A stretch of DNA of 41,117 bases. It comes from Clostridia bacterium. GTDB lineage: Bacteria > Bacillota > Clostridia > Oscillospirales > CAG-272. Shown piece by piece: positions 16,988-25,870 of the stretch. Positions within the stretch are counted from its first letter, which is position 1, and each line of letters starts with the position of its first letter. The translations under genes and the position numbers were made by a program. The stretch covers positions 1 through 41,117 of the forward strand of contig JAGANX010000069.1 of the NCBI GenBank assembly GCA_017623975.1, given 5' to 3'. Below the pieces are notes generated by a model, which saw only the letters and a program-made list of their open reading frames with translations, had not been told where the DNA came from and did not search any database.

Positions 16988-18702
16988 TTTTCCTCCTTAA
17001 ATTGAGAGTTGTATATTTCTTGGTAAACTAAGCAGTCTTTGAGCAAATCGCTGTGCGTACCCATGCCTACAATTCGACCGTCATCTAAAACTATAATTTG
17101 GTCACAGCCCATAATAGATGCAGTTCTTTGGGAAACGATAAAGGTGGTTGGCTTGAAGTCAAGCCTTGAAATAGCGTGGCGCAATTTTGCATCGGTTGCA
17201 TAGTCAAGGGCAGAGGCTGAGTCATCAAGTATAAGCACACTTGGACGCTTAACAAGGGCTCTGGCAATAGTATACCTTTGCTTTTGACCGCCTGAGAGGT
17301 TTTTGGCCCCCTCCTCAATTACATAATCAAGCCCCTCACTTTTACTTTGAAGCACGTCTGTTGCTTGGGCGTTTTCGATAGCAAATAAGATTTCCTCATC
17401 CGTTGCACTTTTGTTGCCCCATTTTAAATTTTCACGTACAGTACCGTTAAAAAGTACTGCCTTTTGGGGCACAACTCCAATTTCTTCACGCAAAAATTCA
17501 AGGTCATATTCGCTAACCTCATGCCCGTTATATAAAACCTGTCCCTTTTCCGCATCGTAGAATCTGCCTATCATGTTGACAAGGGAGGTTTTTCCGGAGC
17601 CGGTACCGCCTATAATTCCAACACTCTCTCCACTCTTTACCTTGAAGGAGATGTTTTCAAGGGTATATTCAGGGCTACCCTCATAACGTAAAAAAGCGTT
17701 TTTGAATTCTATGGCGTATTCGCACTTATCACATTTTTTAAGCTCACCGCTTATCTGTGACGTTTCTACTTCAAAAATTGCCTCAATTCTGTTTCCGGAG
17801 GCTACCGCCTTTGTAATGGTAACAATTAAATTTGCCAGCTTTATAAGCTCAACAAGGATTTGTGTCATATAGTTGTAAAGAGCAATTACTTGACCCTGTG
17901 TTAAATTTCCAAGGTCAACCTGTATAGCACCCTGCCAAATCAAAACAGCAATTGAAATGTTTACAATGGCATATGTCGCAGGATTCATAATTGCGGAAAT
18001 TCTTCCAACAAACCGTTGCGCCATATTTAATTCATCTGTTTCCTTATGGAATTTATCGCTTTGCTGTCCTTCAAGCCCAAAGGCACGGATAACACGGGAG
18101 CCGCCTAAATTTTCGCGGCTTGTGTTCATTACCTTATCAAGCTTACCTTGTACCTTCTTGTATAGCGGAATGGTAGATAAAATAATGCCAAATACTATAA
18201 CCGCAAGCAAGGGGATTGTAATAACAAAGATTAAAGATGCCTTCACATCAACAATAAACGCCATAATCATAGCGCCGAAAACAATAACGGGGGAGCGCAT
18301 AAACAAACGCAAGGTCAGGTTCACACCTGTTTGAAGCTGATTTATGTCACTTGTCATCCTTGTTATCATAGTAGATGTGCCAAGAGTATCTATTTCTCTA
18401 TACGAGAGGGAAGAAATATGCTTAAATAAGCCACGCTTGATAGCTGAAACAAAGCCTACGGCACAAAAGGCTGAAAAGTATTGTGCGAAAAGCGTACAGG
18501 TTAAGCCAATAGCACCGAGAGCCACCATTATAACGCAGCACCAAACGATATATGAGGTATCCCTATTTGCAATACCTATGTCAATTATAGATGCAACAAC
18601 TAACGGTATAAAAAGCTCAAAGCATGCTTCAAGCATTTTAAAAAGAGGTGCAAGCACACACTGTTTCTTGTAATTTTTCAAATATACAAACAGCTTTCTC
18701 AT
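16984..18702 (-). CDS. ABC exporter half-transporter, degenerate-site partner
   Basis: A 572-residue permease-ATPase paired with the gene at 15221. Six membrane helices (about 15-300) precede the ATPase domain, which has Walker A GGTGSGKTS (about 367), canonical LSGGQ (about 471), Walker B LDDSASALD with Asp instead of the catalytic Glu (about 491) and Gln instead of the switch His (IVSQRTAS, about 522). These two replacements match the degenerate half of well-studied heterodimers such as TM287/288 and BmrCD. The start is supported by GAAGGAG just upstream. First gene of the operon. Confidence 0.92.
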   Translation of the reverse strand: MRKLFVYLKNYKKQCVLAPLFKMLEACFELFIPLVVASIIDIGIANRDTSYIVWCCVIMVALGAIGLTCTLFAQYFSAFCAVGFVSAIKRGLFKHISSLSYREIDTLGTSTMITRMTSDINQLQTGVNLTLRLFMRSPVIVFGAMIMAFIVDVKASLIFVITIPLLAVIVFGIILSTIPLYKKVQGKLDKVMNTSRENLGGSRVIRAFGLEGQQSDKFHKETDELNMAQRFVGRISAIMNPATYAIVNISIAVLIWQGAIQVDLGNLTQGQVIALYNYMTQILVELIKLANLIVTITKAVASGNRIEAIFEVETSQISGELKKCDKCEYAIEFKNAFLRYEGSPEYTLENISFKVKSGESVGIIGGTGSGKTSLVNMIGRFYDAEKGQVLYNGHEVSEYDLEFLREEIGVVPQKAVLFNGTVRENLKWGNKSATDEEILFAIENAQATDVLQSKSEGLDYVIEEGAKNLSGGQKQRYTIARALVKRPSVLILDDSASALDYATDAKLRHAISRLDFKPTTFIVSQRTASIMGCDQIIVLDDGRIVGMGTHSDLLKDCLVYQEIYNSQFKEEK

Positions 18703-18737
18703 ATAAATTTCTCCTTCCGTACCAGAATTATTCCCAA

Positions 18738-18743
18738 ATTATA
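18738..18743 (-). promoter_or_regulatory. Extended -10 promoter of the ABC-ABC-pyk operon
   Basis: Minus-strand TGATATAAT reads as an extended -10 (TG-N-TATAAT) 35 nt upstream of the ATG. No good -35 is visible. Confidence 0.45.
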
Positions 18744-18764
18744 TCAGCATACAGTATAGCACAA

Positions 18765-18792
18765 AAAAAGCCCCATTACAATATGTAATGGG
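18765..18792 (-). terminator. Terminator of the RNase J gene
   Basis: Nine-bp perfect stem CCCATTACA/TGTAATGGG (18772-18780, 18784-18792); on the minus strand it is followed by GCTTTTTTT. It separates RNase J from the ABC operon downstream. Confidence 0.88.
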
Positions 18793-18807
18793 AACTTTTT
18801 CTTAAAG

Positions 18808-20670
18808 TTAGATGTTTAAAAGAATGGGGAGAATTACCGGTTTTCGCTTTGTTTTAGCAAAGATATACTTAGTAATAGCATTTTTCATAATGGTTTTCAA
18901 ATCGTTCCATTCACGCACACCGTCATCAAGCGCATCAATTATTACTCTTGTGGCAATATCCTTAGCGCCGTTCATCAATTCTTCGCTTTCACGGACATAA
19001 ACAAAGCCACGGGAAATAATCTCGGGACCTGACATCAAAATGCCCTCCTCTAAGGAAACGGTAGCAACGGCGATAATAAGTCCGTTTTCTGCTAAATTTT
19101 TTCTGTCACGCAAAACGATGTTTCCAACATCACCGATACCGCTGCCGTCAATTAATACCTTGCCTGCTTGTACAGTGCCGTTAAATTTAGCTCCCTCGTC
19201 GCTGATTTCTATAACCTTTCCAATATCTGAAACGAAAATTCTATCCGCACTCATGCCCATGCTCTGAGCAAGCTCCTTGTGGCGAATCAAATGCCTATAT
19301 TCACCGTGGACAGGCATAAAATACTTAGGCTTGGTAAGTGCGTGCATTAGCTTCAATTCCTCTTGACAAGCGTGTCCTGAAACGTGCACCTCAACACTGG
19401 AATCATGGTAAACATTTACACCTCGACGGTACATTTCGTTCACAATCTTACCAACAAGTGGCTCATTACCCGGTATAGCACTGGACGAAAGAACAACTAA
19501 GTCTTTATCTGTTAAGGAAACCTTGTCGTGGTCAGAAAATGCCATTCTGTAAAGAGCAGACATAGGCTCACCCTGGCTGCCTGTTGTAACAATAGTTATT
19601 TTTTCAGGCGGATACTTTTTAATCTCATCAATGTCGATAAGCACACCCTCAGGCACGTGCATATATCCCAAGCGCACCGCTGCGTTAACTACGTTTATCA
19701 TACTGCGTCCCGTTACGGCAACACGCCTGCCGTGGTTGACGCTGGCATCTATAATTTGCTGTACCCTGTGTACATTTGAGGCAAATGTTGCAATAATAAT
19801 TCTTTTGTCTGAATACTCATCAAGAATTTTTTCAAGAGAAAAGCCTACCTTTTTTTCAGACGGCGTGTGACCAGCCCTCTCCACGTTTGTTGACTCGCAA
19901 AGGAGCATAGTAATTCCCTCTGCACCTAACGTGCCTAAGCGGACAATGTCCATCATCTCGCCGTCAATAGGCGTTGTGTCGAGCTTAAAGTCGCCTGTGT
20001 GCAAAATAATGCCCTGCGGAGTTGTGATAGCCAATGCACAGGCATCGGCAATAGAGTGGTTTACCCTAATAAATTCAATTTTAAAGCATCCTGCACTAAC
20101 CTTGTCGCCTGCTGAAACAGTGTGCAATTTTGCATTTTGTAAAAGCTTATGCTCTGTTAGCTTGTTTTCAAGAATACCAAGGGAAAGCTTTGTGCCAAAC
20201 ACAGGCACGTTCATCATTTTTAAAAGATAAGGCAAGGAGCCAATATGGTCCTCGTGACCGTGGGTGATAAACACACCGCGCACCTTATCAACATTGTTTA
20301 TAAGATATGAAAAATCGGGGATAACCAAATCAACCCCAAGCATATCGTCATCAGGAAAGCCGATGCCGCAGTCAATAACAATAATGTCATTTTCGCATTC
20401 AATAACGGTGATGTTTTTGCCTATTTCGTTAAGGCCGCCAAGGGCAAAAATCTTAACACTGGGCTTTGGAGCTACCTTCTTTTTCCTCGAAACCTTTAAC
20501 TTGGTATTTGTTTGCTTCTTTTTTGTGTTTTGTGTCATATTATTGTTTGTAGTCCTGCTTTTAGAAGCGGGGCTTTTAGCCTCTGACATTTTTTTGTTTG
20601 TAGCACGTGGCTTTTTCCAGCCCTGCTTAGTTGCTTTTGCATTTTTCTTGTCTTCTGTTTTTTGAGCCAT
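18808..20670 (-). CDS. rnj: Ribonuclease J
   Basis: A 620-residue metallo-beta-lactamase/beta-CASP ribonuclease with 5' exonuclease and endonuclease activity in mRNA decay. The catalytic motif HGHEDHIG lies at about 136-143, and further metal ligands follow in the beta-CASP region (GHACQEELK, PVHGEYRH). An N-terminal extension of about 70 residues, rich in Lys, Thr, Asn and Ser, precedes the core; such basic tails vary among Clostridia and may contact RNA. The start at 20670 is preferred over 20733 because GAAAGGA precedes it and it begins at the basic tail. Confidence 0.93.
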   Translation of the reverse strand: MAQKTEDKKNAKATKQGWKKPRATNKKMSEAKSPASKSRTTNNNMTQNTKKKQTNTKLKVSRKKKVAPKPSVKIFALGGLNEIGKNITVIECENDIIVIDCGIGFPDDDMLGVDLVIPDFSYLINNVDKVRGVFITHGHEDHIGSLPYLLKMMNVPVFGTKLSLGILENKLTEHKLLQNAKLHTVSAGDKVSAGCFKIEFIRVNHSIADACALAITTPQGIILHTGDFKLDTTPIDGEMMDIVRLGTLGAEGITMLLCESTNVERAGHTPSEKKVGFSLEKILDEYSDKRIIIATFASNVHRVQQIIDASVNHGRRVAVTGRSMINVVNAAVRLGYMHVPEGVLIDIDEIKKYPPEKITIVTTGSQGEPMSALYRMAFSDHDKVSLTDKDLVVLSSSAIPGNEPLVGKIVNEMYRRGVNVYHDSSVEVHVSGHACQEELKLMHALTKPKYFMPVHGEYRHLIRHKELAQSMGMSADRIFVSDIGKVIEISDEGAKFNGTVQAGKVLIDGSGIGDVGNIVLRDRKNLAENGLIIAVATVSLEEGILMSGPEIISRGFVYVRESEELMNGAKDIATRVIIDALDDGVREWNDLKTIMKNAITKYIFAKTKRKPVILPILLNI

Positions 20671-20828
20671 AAATATTCCTTTCGTATTACAATTGCACCG
20701 TATCGCTTTTATACGTGTTGTACGCAAAAACACGTCACCCTGTGTGACGGATTGCTTTAATAGGCAGGGAAGAGTGCGTATAACGTCCCCGCACCAATAT
20801 GCCCATTATTTTGTTACGATTACATGAT
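20671..20828 (-). promoter_or_regulatory. Long structured leader of RNase J mRNA
   Basis: The inferred start site lies about 158 nt upstream of the RNase J ATG. Two small hairpins are visible: CGTGTT/AACACG (about 20713-20733) and CGTCA/TGACG (about 20733-20749). No known riboswitch was recognised. Autoregulation of ribonucleases through their own leaders is known elsewhere (RNase E), but here this is only inference. Confidence 0.4.
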
Positions 20829-20834
20829 ACATTT

Positions 20835-20863
20835 ATTTTATCATATTCAAAAGGAATAGTCAA
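20835..20863 (-). promoter_or_regulatory. Promoter of RNase J
   Basis: Minus-strand TTGACT (20858-20863), 17-nt spacer, TAAAAT (20835-20840). It sits immediately after the stop of the small membrane protein gene. Confidence 0.72.
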
Positions 20864-20872
20864 TAGAATACA

Positions 20873-21127
20873 TTAAATTAAAAAATGGATAAAAAGCATT
20901 AGCCCAAAGCCCAAAACAGCACCAAGCGAAAAAATTAACAGCCTGCCAAGCTTACCGCGGCTCTTGCTTTTTCTGTTGTAACCGTTTAATAAATTTGTAG
21001 CTTCGGTGATAATATCATAATTAGCACTTTTTTTGGCGTTAGGCTTAATTACAAAATATGCCTCCTCAAACAGCTCGCTTCCTGTATCCTTCAAAAAGAC
21101 TATACTTTTATGACAACCTTTTATCAT
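20873..21127 (-). CDS. Small conserved protein with C-terminal membrane anchor
   Basis: An 84-residue protein: a soluble N-terminal part (KSIVFLKDTGSELFEEAYFV, residues 8-27), a basic linker (about 48-62) and one C-terminal membrane helix (about 63-83). GGAGGTG precedes the ATG. From memory, small proteins of this form, with a phrase like FEEAYFV after a short beta strand, recur in Clostridia without an assigned function. Its orientation matches RNase J, whose own promoter begins just past its stop. Confidence 0.72.
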   Translation of the reverse strand: MIKGCHKSIVFLKDTGSELFEEAYFVIKPNAKKSANYDIITEATNLLNGYNRKSKSRGKLGRLLIFSLGAVLGFGLMLFIHFLI

Positions 21128-21238
21128 AAAGCACCTCCGATTATCATATTTACAAGGATTATGTACCTATCCAAATATTGATATTCATAGTAGAAAAAAG
21201 AAAAAATGTTAAAAATTGTTAAATTTGGAAAGGGCTTG

Positions 21239-21285
21239 TTGACAATTGTAGAAAATTGTGATAAACTCGAATTAGGATATATAAT
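21239..21285 (+). promoter_or_regulatory. Candidate promoter region of the AbrB-GH95-aminotransferase operon
   Basis: Two overlapping readings: TTGACA (21239-21244)-17-TAAACT, and TTGTGA (21256-21261)-18-TATAAT (21280-21285). The region also carries the palindrome ACAATTGT and a second AATTGT, possible sites for the AbrB-type regulator encoded just downstream. Confidence 0.5.
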
Positions 21286-21320
21286 ATTATATAGCGTATG
21301 CAAATAAGGAGGATATTATT

Positions 21321-21566
21321 GTGAAAGCAACGGGAATCGTAAGGAAAATGGACGAGCTCGGCAGGATTGTGCTTCCAATGGAAATCCGTAATACCTTTGA
21401 TATTAATCCAAGGGACTCTTTGGAGATTTTCACTGAGGGCGATTGCGTTATTTTGAGAAAATATCAACCTGCCTGTATCATTTGTGGCGAAACAAGGGAT
21501 AATGTTGTACTTGGCGACAAGCGTGTGTGCAAAGGCTGTATAGAAAAGCTTAATCAAGCAAAATAA
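21321..21566 (+). CDS. SpoVT/AbrB-family transcriptional regulator with zinc ribbon
   Basis: An 81-residue protein. The N-terminal swapped-hairpin DNA-binding domain (about 1-48) reads MKATGIVRKMDELGRIVLP, the classic AbrB/SpoVT opening. The C-terminal part has two CxxC pairs (CIICGE and CKGC), suggesting a zinc ribbon, a variant frequent in Clostridia. Start is GTG at 21321 with AAGGAGG at 21306-21312. It is followed after 9 nt by the GH95 gene, so it is very likely co-transcribed. Proteins of this form are general transition-state or sporulation regulators; a local role on the fucosidase is possible. Confidence 0.9.
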   Translation: MKATGIVRKMDELGRIVLPMEIRNTFDINPRDSLEIFTEGDCVILRKYQPACIICGETRDNVVLGDKRVCKGCIEKLNQAK

Positions 21567-21575
21567 GAGGTAATT

Positions 21576-23876
21576 ATGGAAAAGATTCTTAAATACGGAA
21601 AAAGTGCGGAGCATTTTGAGGAGGCCCTTCCACTTGGCAACGGTCAACTGGGTGCTATGGTGTACGGTAAAACCGACATTGAAAAAATATCAATGAATCA
21701 CGATACTCTTTGGTCAGGCAAGCCCGGGGACAATTTTGTAAAGGGCGCCTTTGAAGCTAATGAAAGGGCAAAGGCTTTGATGAAAGAGGGTAAAAGGTAT
21801 GAGGCGCAAAGGGAAATTGAAAATAATTTCACAGGCGAATACCTTTGCTCCTATATGCTTTTAGGCACACTTTTTATAAAGAACTTAAATGCAGGCGGCG
21901 AAATTACCGATTATGTTCGATATCTTGATATGGAAAAGGGTATAGTTACAGTTTCGTATAAGGAAAACGGAATTGAGCATAAAAGAGAATATTTTGTTTC
22001 CAACCCACACAACTGCATAATGGTTAAGCTTACCACATCTGTGCCCGTCTCCTATGAGCTTTTTGGAGATTGCGTTGGTAAGAGCCACGTTACCTCATTT
22101 AACGACACACTTTATTTTTCAGGCGAATGTCCAACAAGCTTAGCACCTGATTATATAAGACATGAAAAGCCCGTATATTATGACGGTGAGGGCGTTAGGG
22201 TAAGCGCAATTGCAAAGGCTGTTACAGATGGTACTGTTAAGGAAGGCGCAAGGGAAAGCGTTACCGTAGAAAACGCCAACTCGTTAATTATATATTTTTG
22301 TGCGGAAACAAGCTTTGTTGATTTTGATAAGCTCCCGAACAAAAAGACCTTTGAGCCTTGCTTTGACAGGATGAAGGAGCTTTCCACAATTGATTATGAA
22401 GCAATTAAAAAGGCTCATATAGACGATTTTTCTGCCTTGTTCAACAGGGTAAAAACAGACTTTGGCGGTAAGGTTAGCGATAAGGATACGGATGAACGCT
22501 TAAAGGAAAAGGAGAAGGACGCAGGTATGTGCGAGCTTCTTTATAACTTTGGCAGATATTTAATAATCGCAGGCTCACGTGAAGGCTCTCGTGCTACCAA
22601 TTTGCAAGGCATTTGGAACGAAAGCTATTATGCTCCCTGGTCATCAAACTACACCTTGAATATCAATGCGGAAATGAACTATTGGCCTGTTTTGATGAAT
22701 GACCTTGTTAGCTGTAACTTGCCAATTATTGAGCAAACTAAAAATATTAGTATAAACGGAAGAAAGACAGCCCGTGAGCTTTATCACGCAGATGGCTTCT
22801 GTGCCCACCATAACAGCGATTTGTGGGCGCACACAACTCCTGTTGGCGCAGGTAAGGAAAATTCCTCACAGTATGCCTATTGGAATTTGTCAGGCGGATG
22901 GCTTTGCCGCCACTTGTTTGAGCATTACGAATATACTCTTGATAAAGAGTACCTTGAAAAAACCGCTTATCCGATAATGAAGGAAAGTGCAAAATTCTAC
23001 CTTTCAATTATGGAAAAGGATGGGGATAACTGGATAGTAACTCCTTCAACCTCACCTGAAAACAGCTATTGGTTGGACGGAAAGCTCACATATCTTGCAA
23101 AGTATGCGGTAATGTCCCAGTCAATTGTTGAGGATTTGTTTAAAAACATTTCCAAGGCGGCAGATATTTTGGGTATTTGCGATGACTTTACAAAGGAAAT
23201 AAACGAGAAAAAGGATAATATCGGCATATACAAAAAGGGTTCATTCGGTGAGCTTCTTGAATATGACGAGGAGTTTGAGGAATTTGATGTATATCACCGC
23301 CACGTTTCACACCTATACGGCTTTTACCCCGCTGATGTTATAACAACGGAAAACAACCCCGAGGTTGCAGAAATGGTTAAGCGTACCCTTGAAAGACGAG
23401 GGGATGAGGGTACAGGATGGAGTATGGGTTGGAAGGTTTGTCTATGGGCAAAGCTTAAAGACGGTGACCACGCGATGAAGCTTGTTAAAAATCAGCTTCG
23501 CTTTATGCCTGCAAAGCCTGATGACACTGTTGATATGTGGCATTCAGGCGGAACGTACGCAAATATGTTTGATGCACATCCACCGTTCCAAATTGACGGT
23601 AACTACGGTGTGTGCGCGGGTATTGCACAAATGTTCTTGCAGTGTGAGGACGGAAAAATAAGAATATTGCCTGCATTACCGTCAGAAATGGAAAAGGGCT
23701 CTATCAAGGGTCTTTTGGCAAAGGGCAATATAAAGGTTGATATCGAATGGGAAAATAACTCCCTTTCATACCTTAAATTAGTAACACCAATTAAGCAAAC
23801 TGCTATAATAAATATAGAGGGCGCCGACCACGCAGTGGAATTAGAGGCGAACGAGGAGTATGTTTACGCCCTTTAA
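21576..23876 (+). CDS. Glycoside hydrolase family 95 (alpha-L-fucosidase type)
   Basis: A 766-residue protein without signal peptide, hence cytoplasmic. GH95 enzymes cleave alpha-1,2-linked L-fucose (some act on L-galactose) by inversion. Typical opening: FEEALPLGNGQLGAMVYG. The LNINAEMNYWP motif (about 359-369) holds the Asn pair of the catalytic site described for Bifidobacterium AfcA, and the Asp of HPPFQIDGNYG (about 667-677) fits its partner. GTGWSMGWK is also conserved. The length fits single-domain members. It lies between the AbrB regulator and a D-amino acid aminotransferase in one operon; no fucose permease or isomerase gene is adjacent. Confidence 0.92.
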   Translation: MEKILKYGKSAEHFEEALPLGNGQLGAMVYGKTDIEKISMNHDTLWSGKPGDNFVKGAFEANERAKALMKEGKRYEAQREIENNFTGEYLCSYMLLGTLFIKNLNAGGEITDYVRYLDMEKGIVTVSYKENGIEHKREYFVSNPHNCIMVKLTTSVPVSYELFGDCVGKSHVTSFNDTLYFSGECPTSLAPDYIRHEKPVYYDGEGVRVSAIAKAVTDGTVKEGARESVTVENANSLIIYFCAETSFVDFDKLPNKKTFEPCFDRMKELSTIDYEAIKKAHIDDFSALFNRVKTDFGGKVSDKDTDERLKEKEKDAGMCELLYNFGRYLIIAGSREGSRATNLQGIWNESYYAPWSSNYTLNINAEMNYWPVLMNDLVSCNLPIIEQTKNISINGRKTARELYHADGFCAHHNSDLWAHTTPVGAGKENSSQYAYWNLSGGWLCRHLFEHYEYTLDKEYLEKTAYPIMKESAKFYLSIMEKDGDNWIVTPSTSPENSYWLDGKLTYLAKYAVMSQSIVEDLFKNISKAADILGICDDFTKEINEKKDNIGIYKKGSFGELLEYDEEFEEFDVYHRHVSHLYGFYPADVITTENNPEVAEMVKRTLERRGDEGTGWSMGWKVCLWAKLKDGDHAMKLVKNQLRFMPAKPDDTVDMWHSGGTYANMFDAHPPFQIDGNYGVCAGIAQMFLQCEDGKIRILPALPSEMEKGSIKGLLAKGNIKVDIEWENNSLSYLKLVTPIKQTAIINIEGADHAVELEANEEYVYAL

Positions 23877-23899
23877 GGCACTTAATTGGAGGTAATTAA

Positions 23900-24739
23900 A
23901 TGAAGAATTTGGGATATTATAACGGCAAAACAGGACTTATAAATGAGTTGTCTGTTCCATTAACCGACAGGGCATTCTACTTTGGAGACGGGGTGTATGA
24001 TGCGGTAATGTGCCGAAATAATATCCCTTATCTTTTATGGGAGCATATTGACCGCTTGTATAAAAACTGTCAAATTTTAGGTATAGTCCCGCCAATGTGC
24101 AAAAACGAATTAAGCTTAACAATTAAAGAGCTTGTTCAAAAGGTAGAAGGGGAAGAAAAATTTGTGTATTTCCAAGTTTCCCGTGGCTCAGGTATCAGAA
24201 ACCACTCTTTTACCGAGGGAGAGGGCAATCTTTGCATTATGATAAAGCCACAGCCGCTTGATAATGTGTATGAAAAAATGGATACGGTTTTAAAAGAGGA
24301 TATAAGATACGAGCTTTGCTACATAAAAACATTAAACCTTTTGCCAAGTGTCCTTACCGCACAAGCAGCAACGGAAAAAGGGTGCGAGGAGGCAATTTTG
24401 CACCGTGGCAGCATAGTTACGGAATGCTCCCACAGTAATGTTTCGATTTTGAAAAACGGAACGCTTATAACAGCTCCCTGCGATAAGTATATTTTGCCCG
24501 GGGTAACAAGAGCTCATTTGATAACCGCCGCCTATGAAAACGGAATAGAGGTTAAAGAGGAAAAATATACGGTAAAGGACCTTTATGAAGCAGATGAAAT
24601 AATAGTAACCAGCTCCTCAAAAATGGCAAGGGGAGTAAAAACCATAGACGGAAAAGCGGTGGGCGGCAAGGATGAAAATACCCTATCTGTCCTGCGCGAC
24701 ACCCTTTACGCAAACTACTTAAATGCCACAAATAAATAA
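23900..24739 (+). CDS. dat: D-amino acid aminotransferase (class IV PLP enzyme)
   Basis: A 279-residue fold-type IV PLP enzyme. The opening GYYNGKTGLINE and DRAFYFGDGVYDAV match D-alanine aminotransferases. The catalytic Lys is in YIKTLNLLPSV at about 143, close to Lys145 of the Bacillus enzyme, and ILPGVTRAHLI and the TSSSKM phosphate loop follow. Length is typical (about 280). It would interconvert D-Ala and D-Glu with their 2-oxo acids, feeding peptidoglycan. A branched-chain or aminodeoxychorismate activity is a less likely alternative. GGAGGT precedes the ATG, 23 nt after GH95. Confidence 0.88.
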   Translation: MKNLGYYNGKTGLINELSVPLTDRAFYFGDGVYDAVMCRNNIPYLLWEHIDRLYKNCQILGIVPPMCKNELSLTIKELVQKVEGEEKFVYFQVSRGSGIRNHSFTEGEGNLCIMIKPQPLDNVYEKMDTVLKEDIRYELCYIKTLNLLPSVLTAQAATEKGCEEAILHRGSIVTECSHSNVSILKNGTLITAPCDKYILPGVTRAHLITAAYENGIEVKEEKYTVKDLYEADEIIVTSSSKMARGVKTIDGKAVGGKDENTLSVLRDTLYANYLNATNK

Positions 24740-24772
24740 GAAATAAAACTAAAATCAGAGGTTGACTTTGCA

Positions 24773-24801
24773 TTGACTTTATAGGTTCCGTGTGCTACAA
24801 T
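24773..24801 (+). promoter_or_regulatory. Promoter of the YgjV-like gene
   Basis: TTGACT (24773-24778), 17-nt spacer, TACAAT (24796-24801), 30 nt before the ATG. Confidence 0.72.
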
Positions 24802-24831
24802 GAAGCTAAATACTTTGAAAAGGACATTTAA

Positions 24832-25371
24832 ATGGAAATCGTAGCACAAATTTTTGGAATTATAGGGATGATATTTAACCTGCTTGTGTTTCAACAAAAA
24901 ACGCACAGGGGTGTTACAATGTGTCAGTTTTTTGCCGCAGCAACCTTTGCTGTAAACTACTTAATGTTAGGGGCGTTTGTTGGCGGAATACTGAATTTAG
25001 TCGGGGCTTTGCGTGCAGCGGTATTTTACTTTAAGGAAAAAACACACGCAAACAGTGTAGTATGGCTTGTAATATTTATTTTAGCCTTTGCTTCATCATA
25101 CCCCTTAACCTTCCTTGCTTTCGGCACAAAGCCAACAGTTCAAAATTTGATTATAGAGGTTTTGCCTGTTGTTGCAATGATTATAATAACCGTTAGCCTT
25201 CGTTTAGGCTCTGCCAAGGCGGTACGCTTTTTAGGCTTGTTCAGCTCGCCAATGTGGCTTGTTTATAACATTTTTAGTGGCTCAGTAGGTGCAATCGCCA
25301 GCGAAATTTTGAACCTTATTTCAATGGTAGTCGGTATTATCCGTTTAGACATTAAAAGGAATAGAAAATAA
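24832..25371 (+). CDS. YgjV family inner membrane protein
   Basis: A 179-residue integral membrane protein with about six short helices, opening MEIVAQIFGIIGMIFNLLVF and containing the repeated Gly-rich helix pattern and SSPMWLVYN of the YgjV family. Members are widespread and their function is unknown; a small-solute or PQ-loop-like transporter role has been guessed from the fold only. It has its own promoter and is followed after 24 nt by an unknown gene. Confidence 0.8.
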   Translation: MEIVAQIFGIIGMIFNLLVFQQKTHRGVTMCQFFAAATFAVNYLMLGAFVGGILNLVGALRAAVFYFKEKTHANSVVWLVIFILAFASSYPLTFLAFGTKPTVQNLIIEVLPVVAMIIITVSLRLGSAKAVRFLGLFSSPMWLVYNIFSGSVGAIASEILNLISMVVGIIRLDIKRNRK

Positions 25372-25395
25372 CAAGGATAAAGGTGCAAGAAACAG

Positions 25396-25866
25396 ATGAG
25401 ATTTATCAGAATTAAAACAACATTGACTATGGAACAAATTGATGATAAACTATCGTATTATCTTGAATTTAATAAACACTGTTCTTTAAATCCATTTGAG
25501 GATTATGACAATTCGTCAAGAATCGGATTGCATTTGTACAAAAATGAAAAAGGTTATTATGGATATTATGAAAGTGGAGAAAGAGGTAGGCACAAGTATT
25601 TGCAATCAACAAAAAATTGGTTCAAATTACGGGTTCGGGAGAAAGGTGACTTTCGAGAGATAAGCGGATATACATATTTTTGGCCGCTTTATAACTTGCT
25701 ATATTTAGCTGCGCTTCCGGCGACTAAACTAACTGATGATGTAGCCGCAAGTATATTAATGATAGTTTTTTTGGCGCTGATGCATTTTATGTGTTCTTAT
25801 CACGATCAAAAATATATTGTGGAAGATCTTCGTTCTTTGCTTGAAAATGAAAATTATATATCTTGA
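25396..25866 (+). CDS. Protein of unknown function with a membrane hairpin
   Basis: A 156-residue protein: soluble N-terminal region (about 1-95) with many aromatic residues, two predicted membrane helices (about 98-112 and 117-136), and a short acidic tail. AAAGGTG lies 10 nt before the ATG. It probably shares the YgjV promoter and ends at a perfect terminator. No family recognised; the codon use is more AT-rich than that of its neighbours. Confidence 0.7.
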   Translation: MRFIRIKTTLTMEQIDDKLSYYLEFNKHCSLNPFEDYDNSSRIGLHLYKNEKGYYGYYESGERGRHKYLQSTKNWFKLRVREKGDFREISGYTYFWPLYNLLYLAALPATKLTDDVAASILMIVFLALMHFMCSYHDQKYIVEDLRSLLENENYIS

Positions 25867-25870
25867 ACAC

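Noticed and set aside
20671..20733. Longer RNase J start
   Set aside because: No ribosome binding site; 20670 has GAAAGGA and a credible N-terminus.
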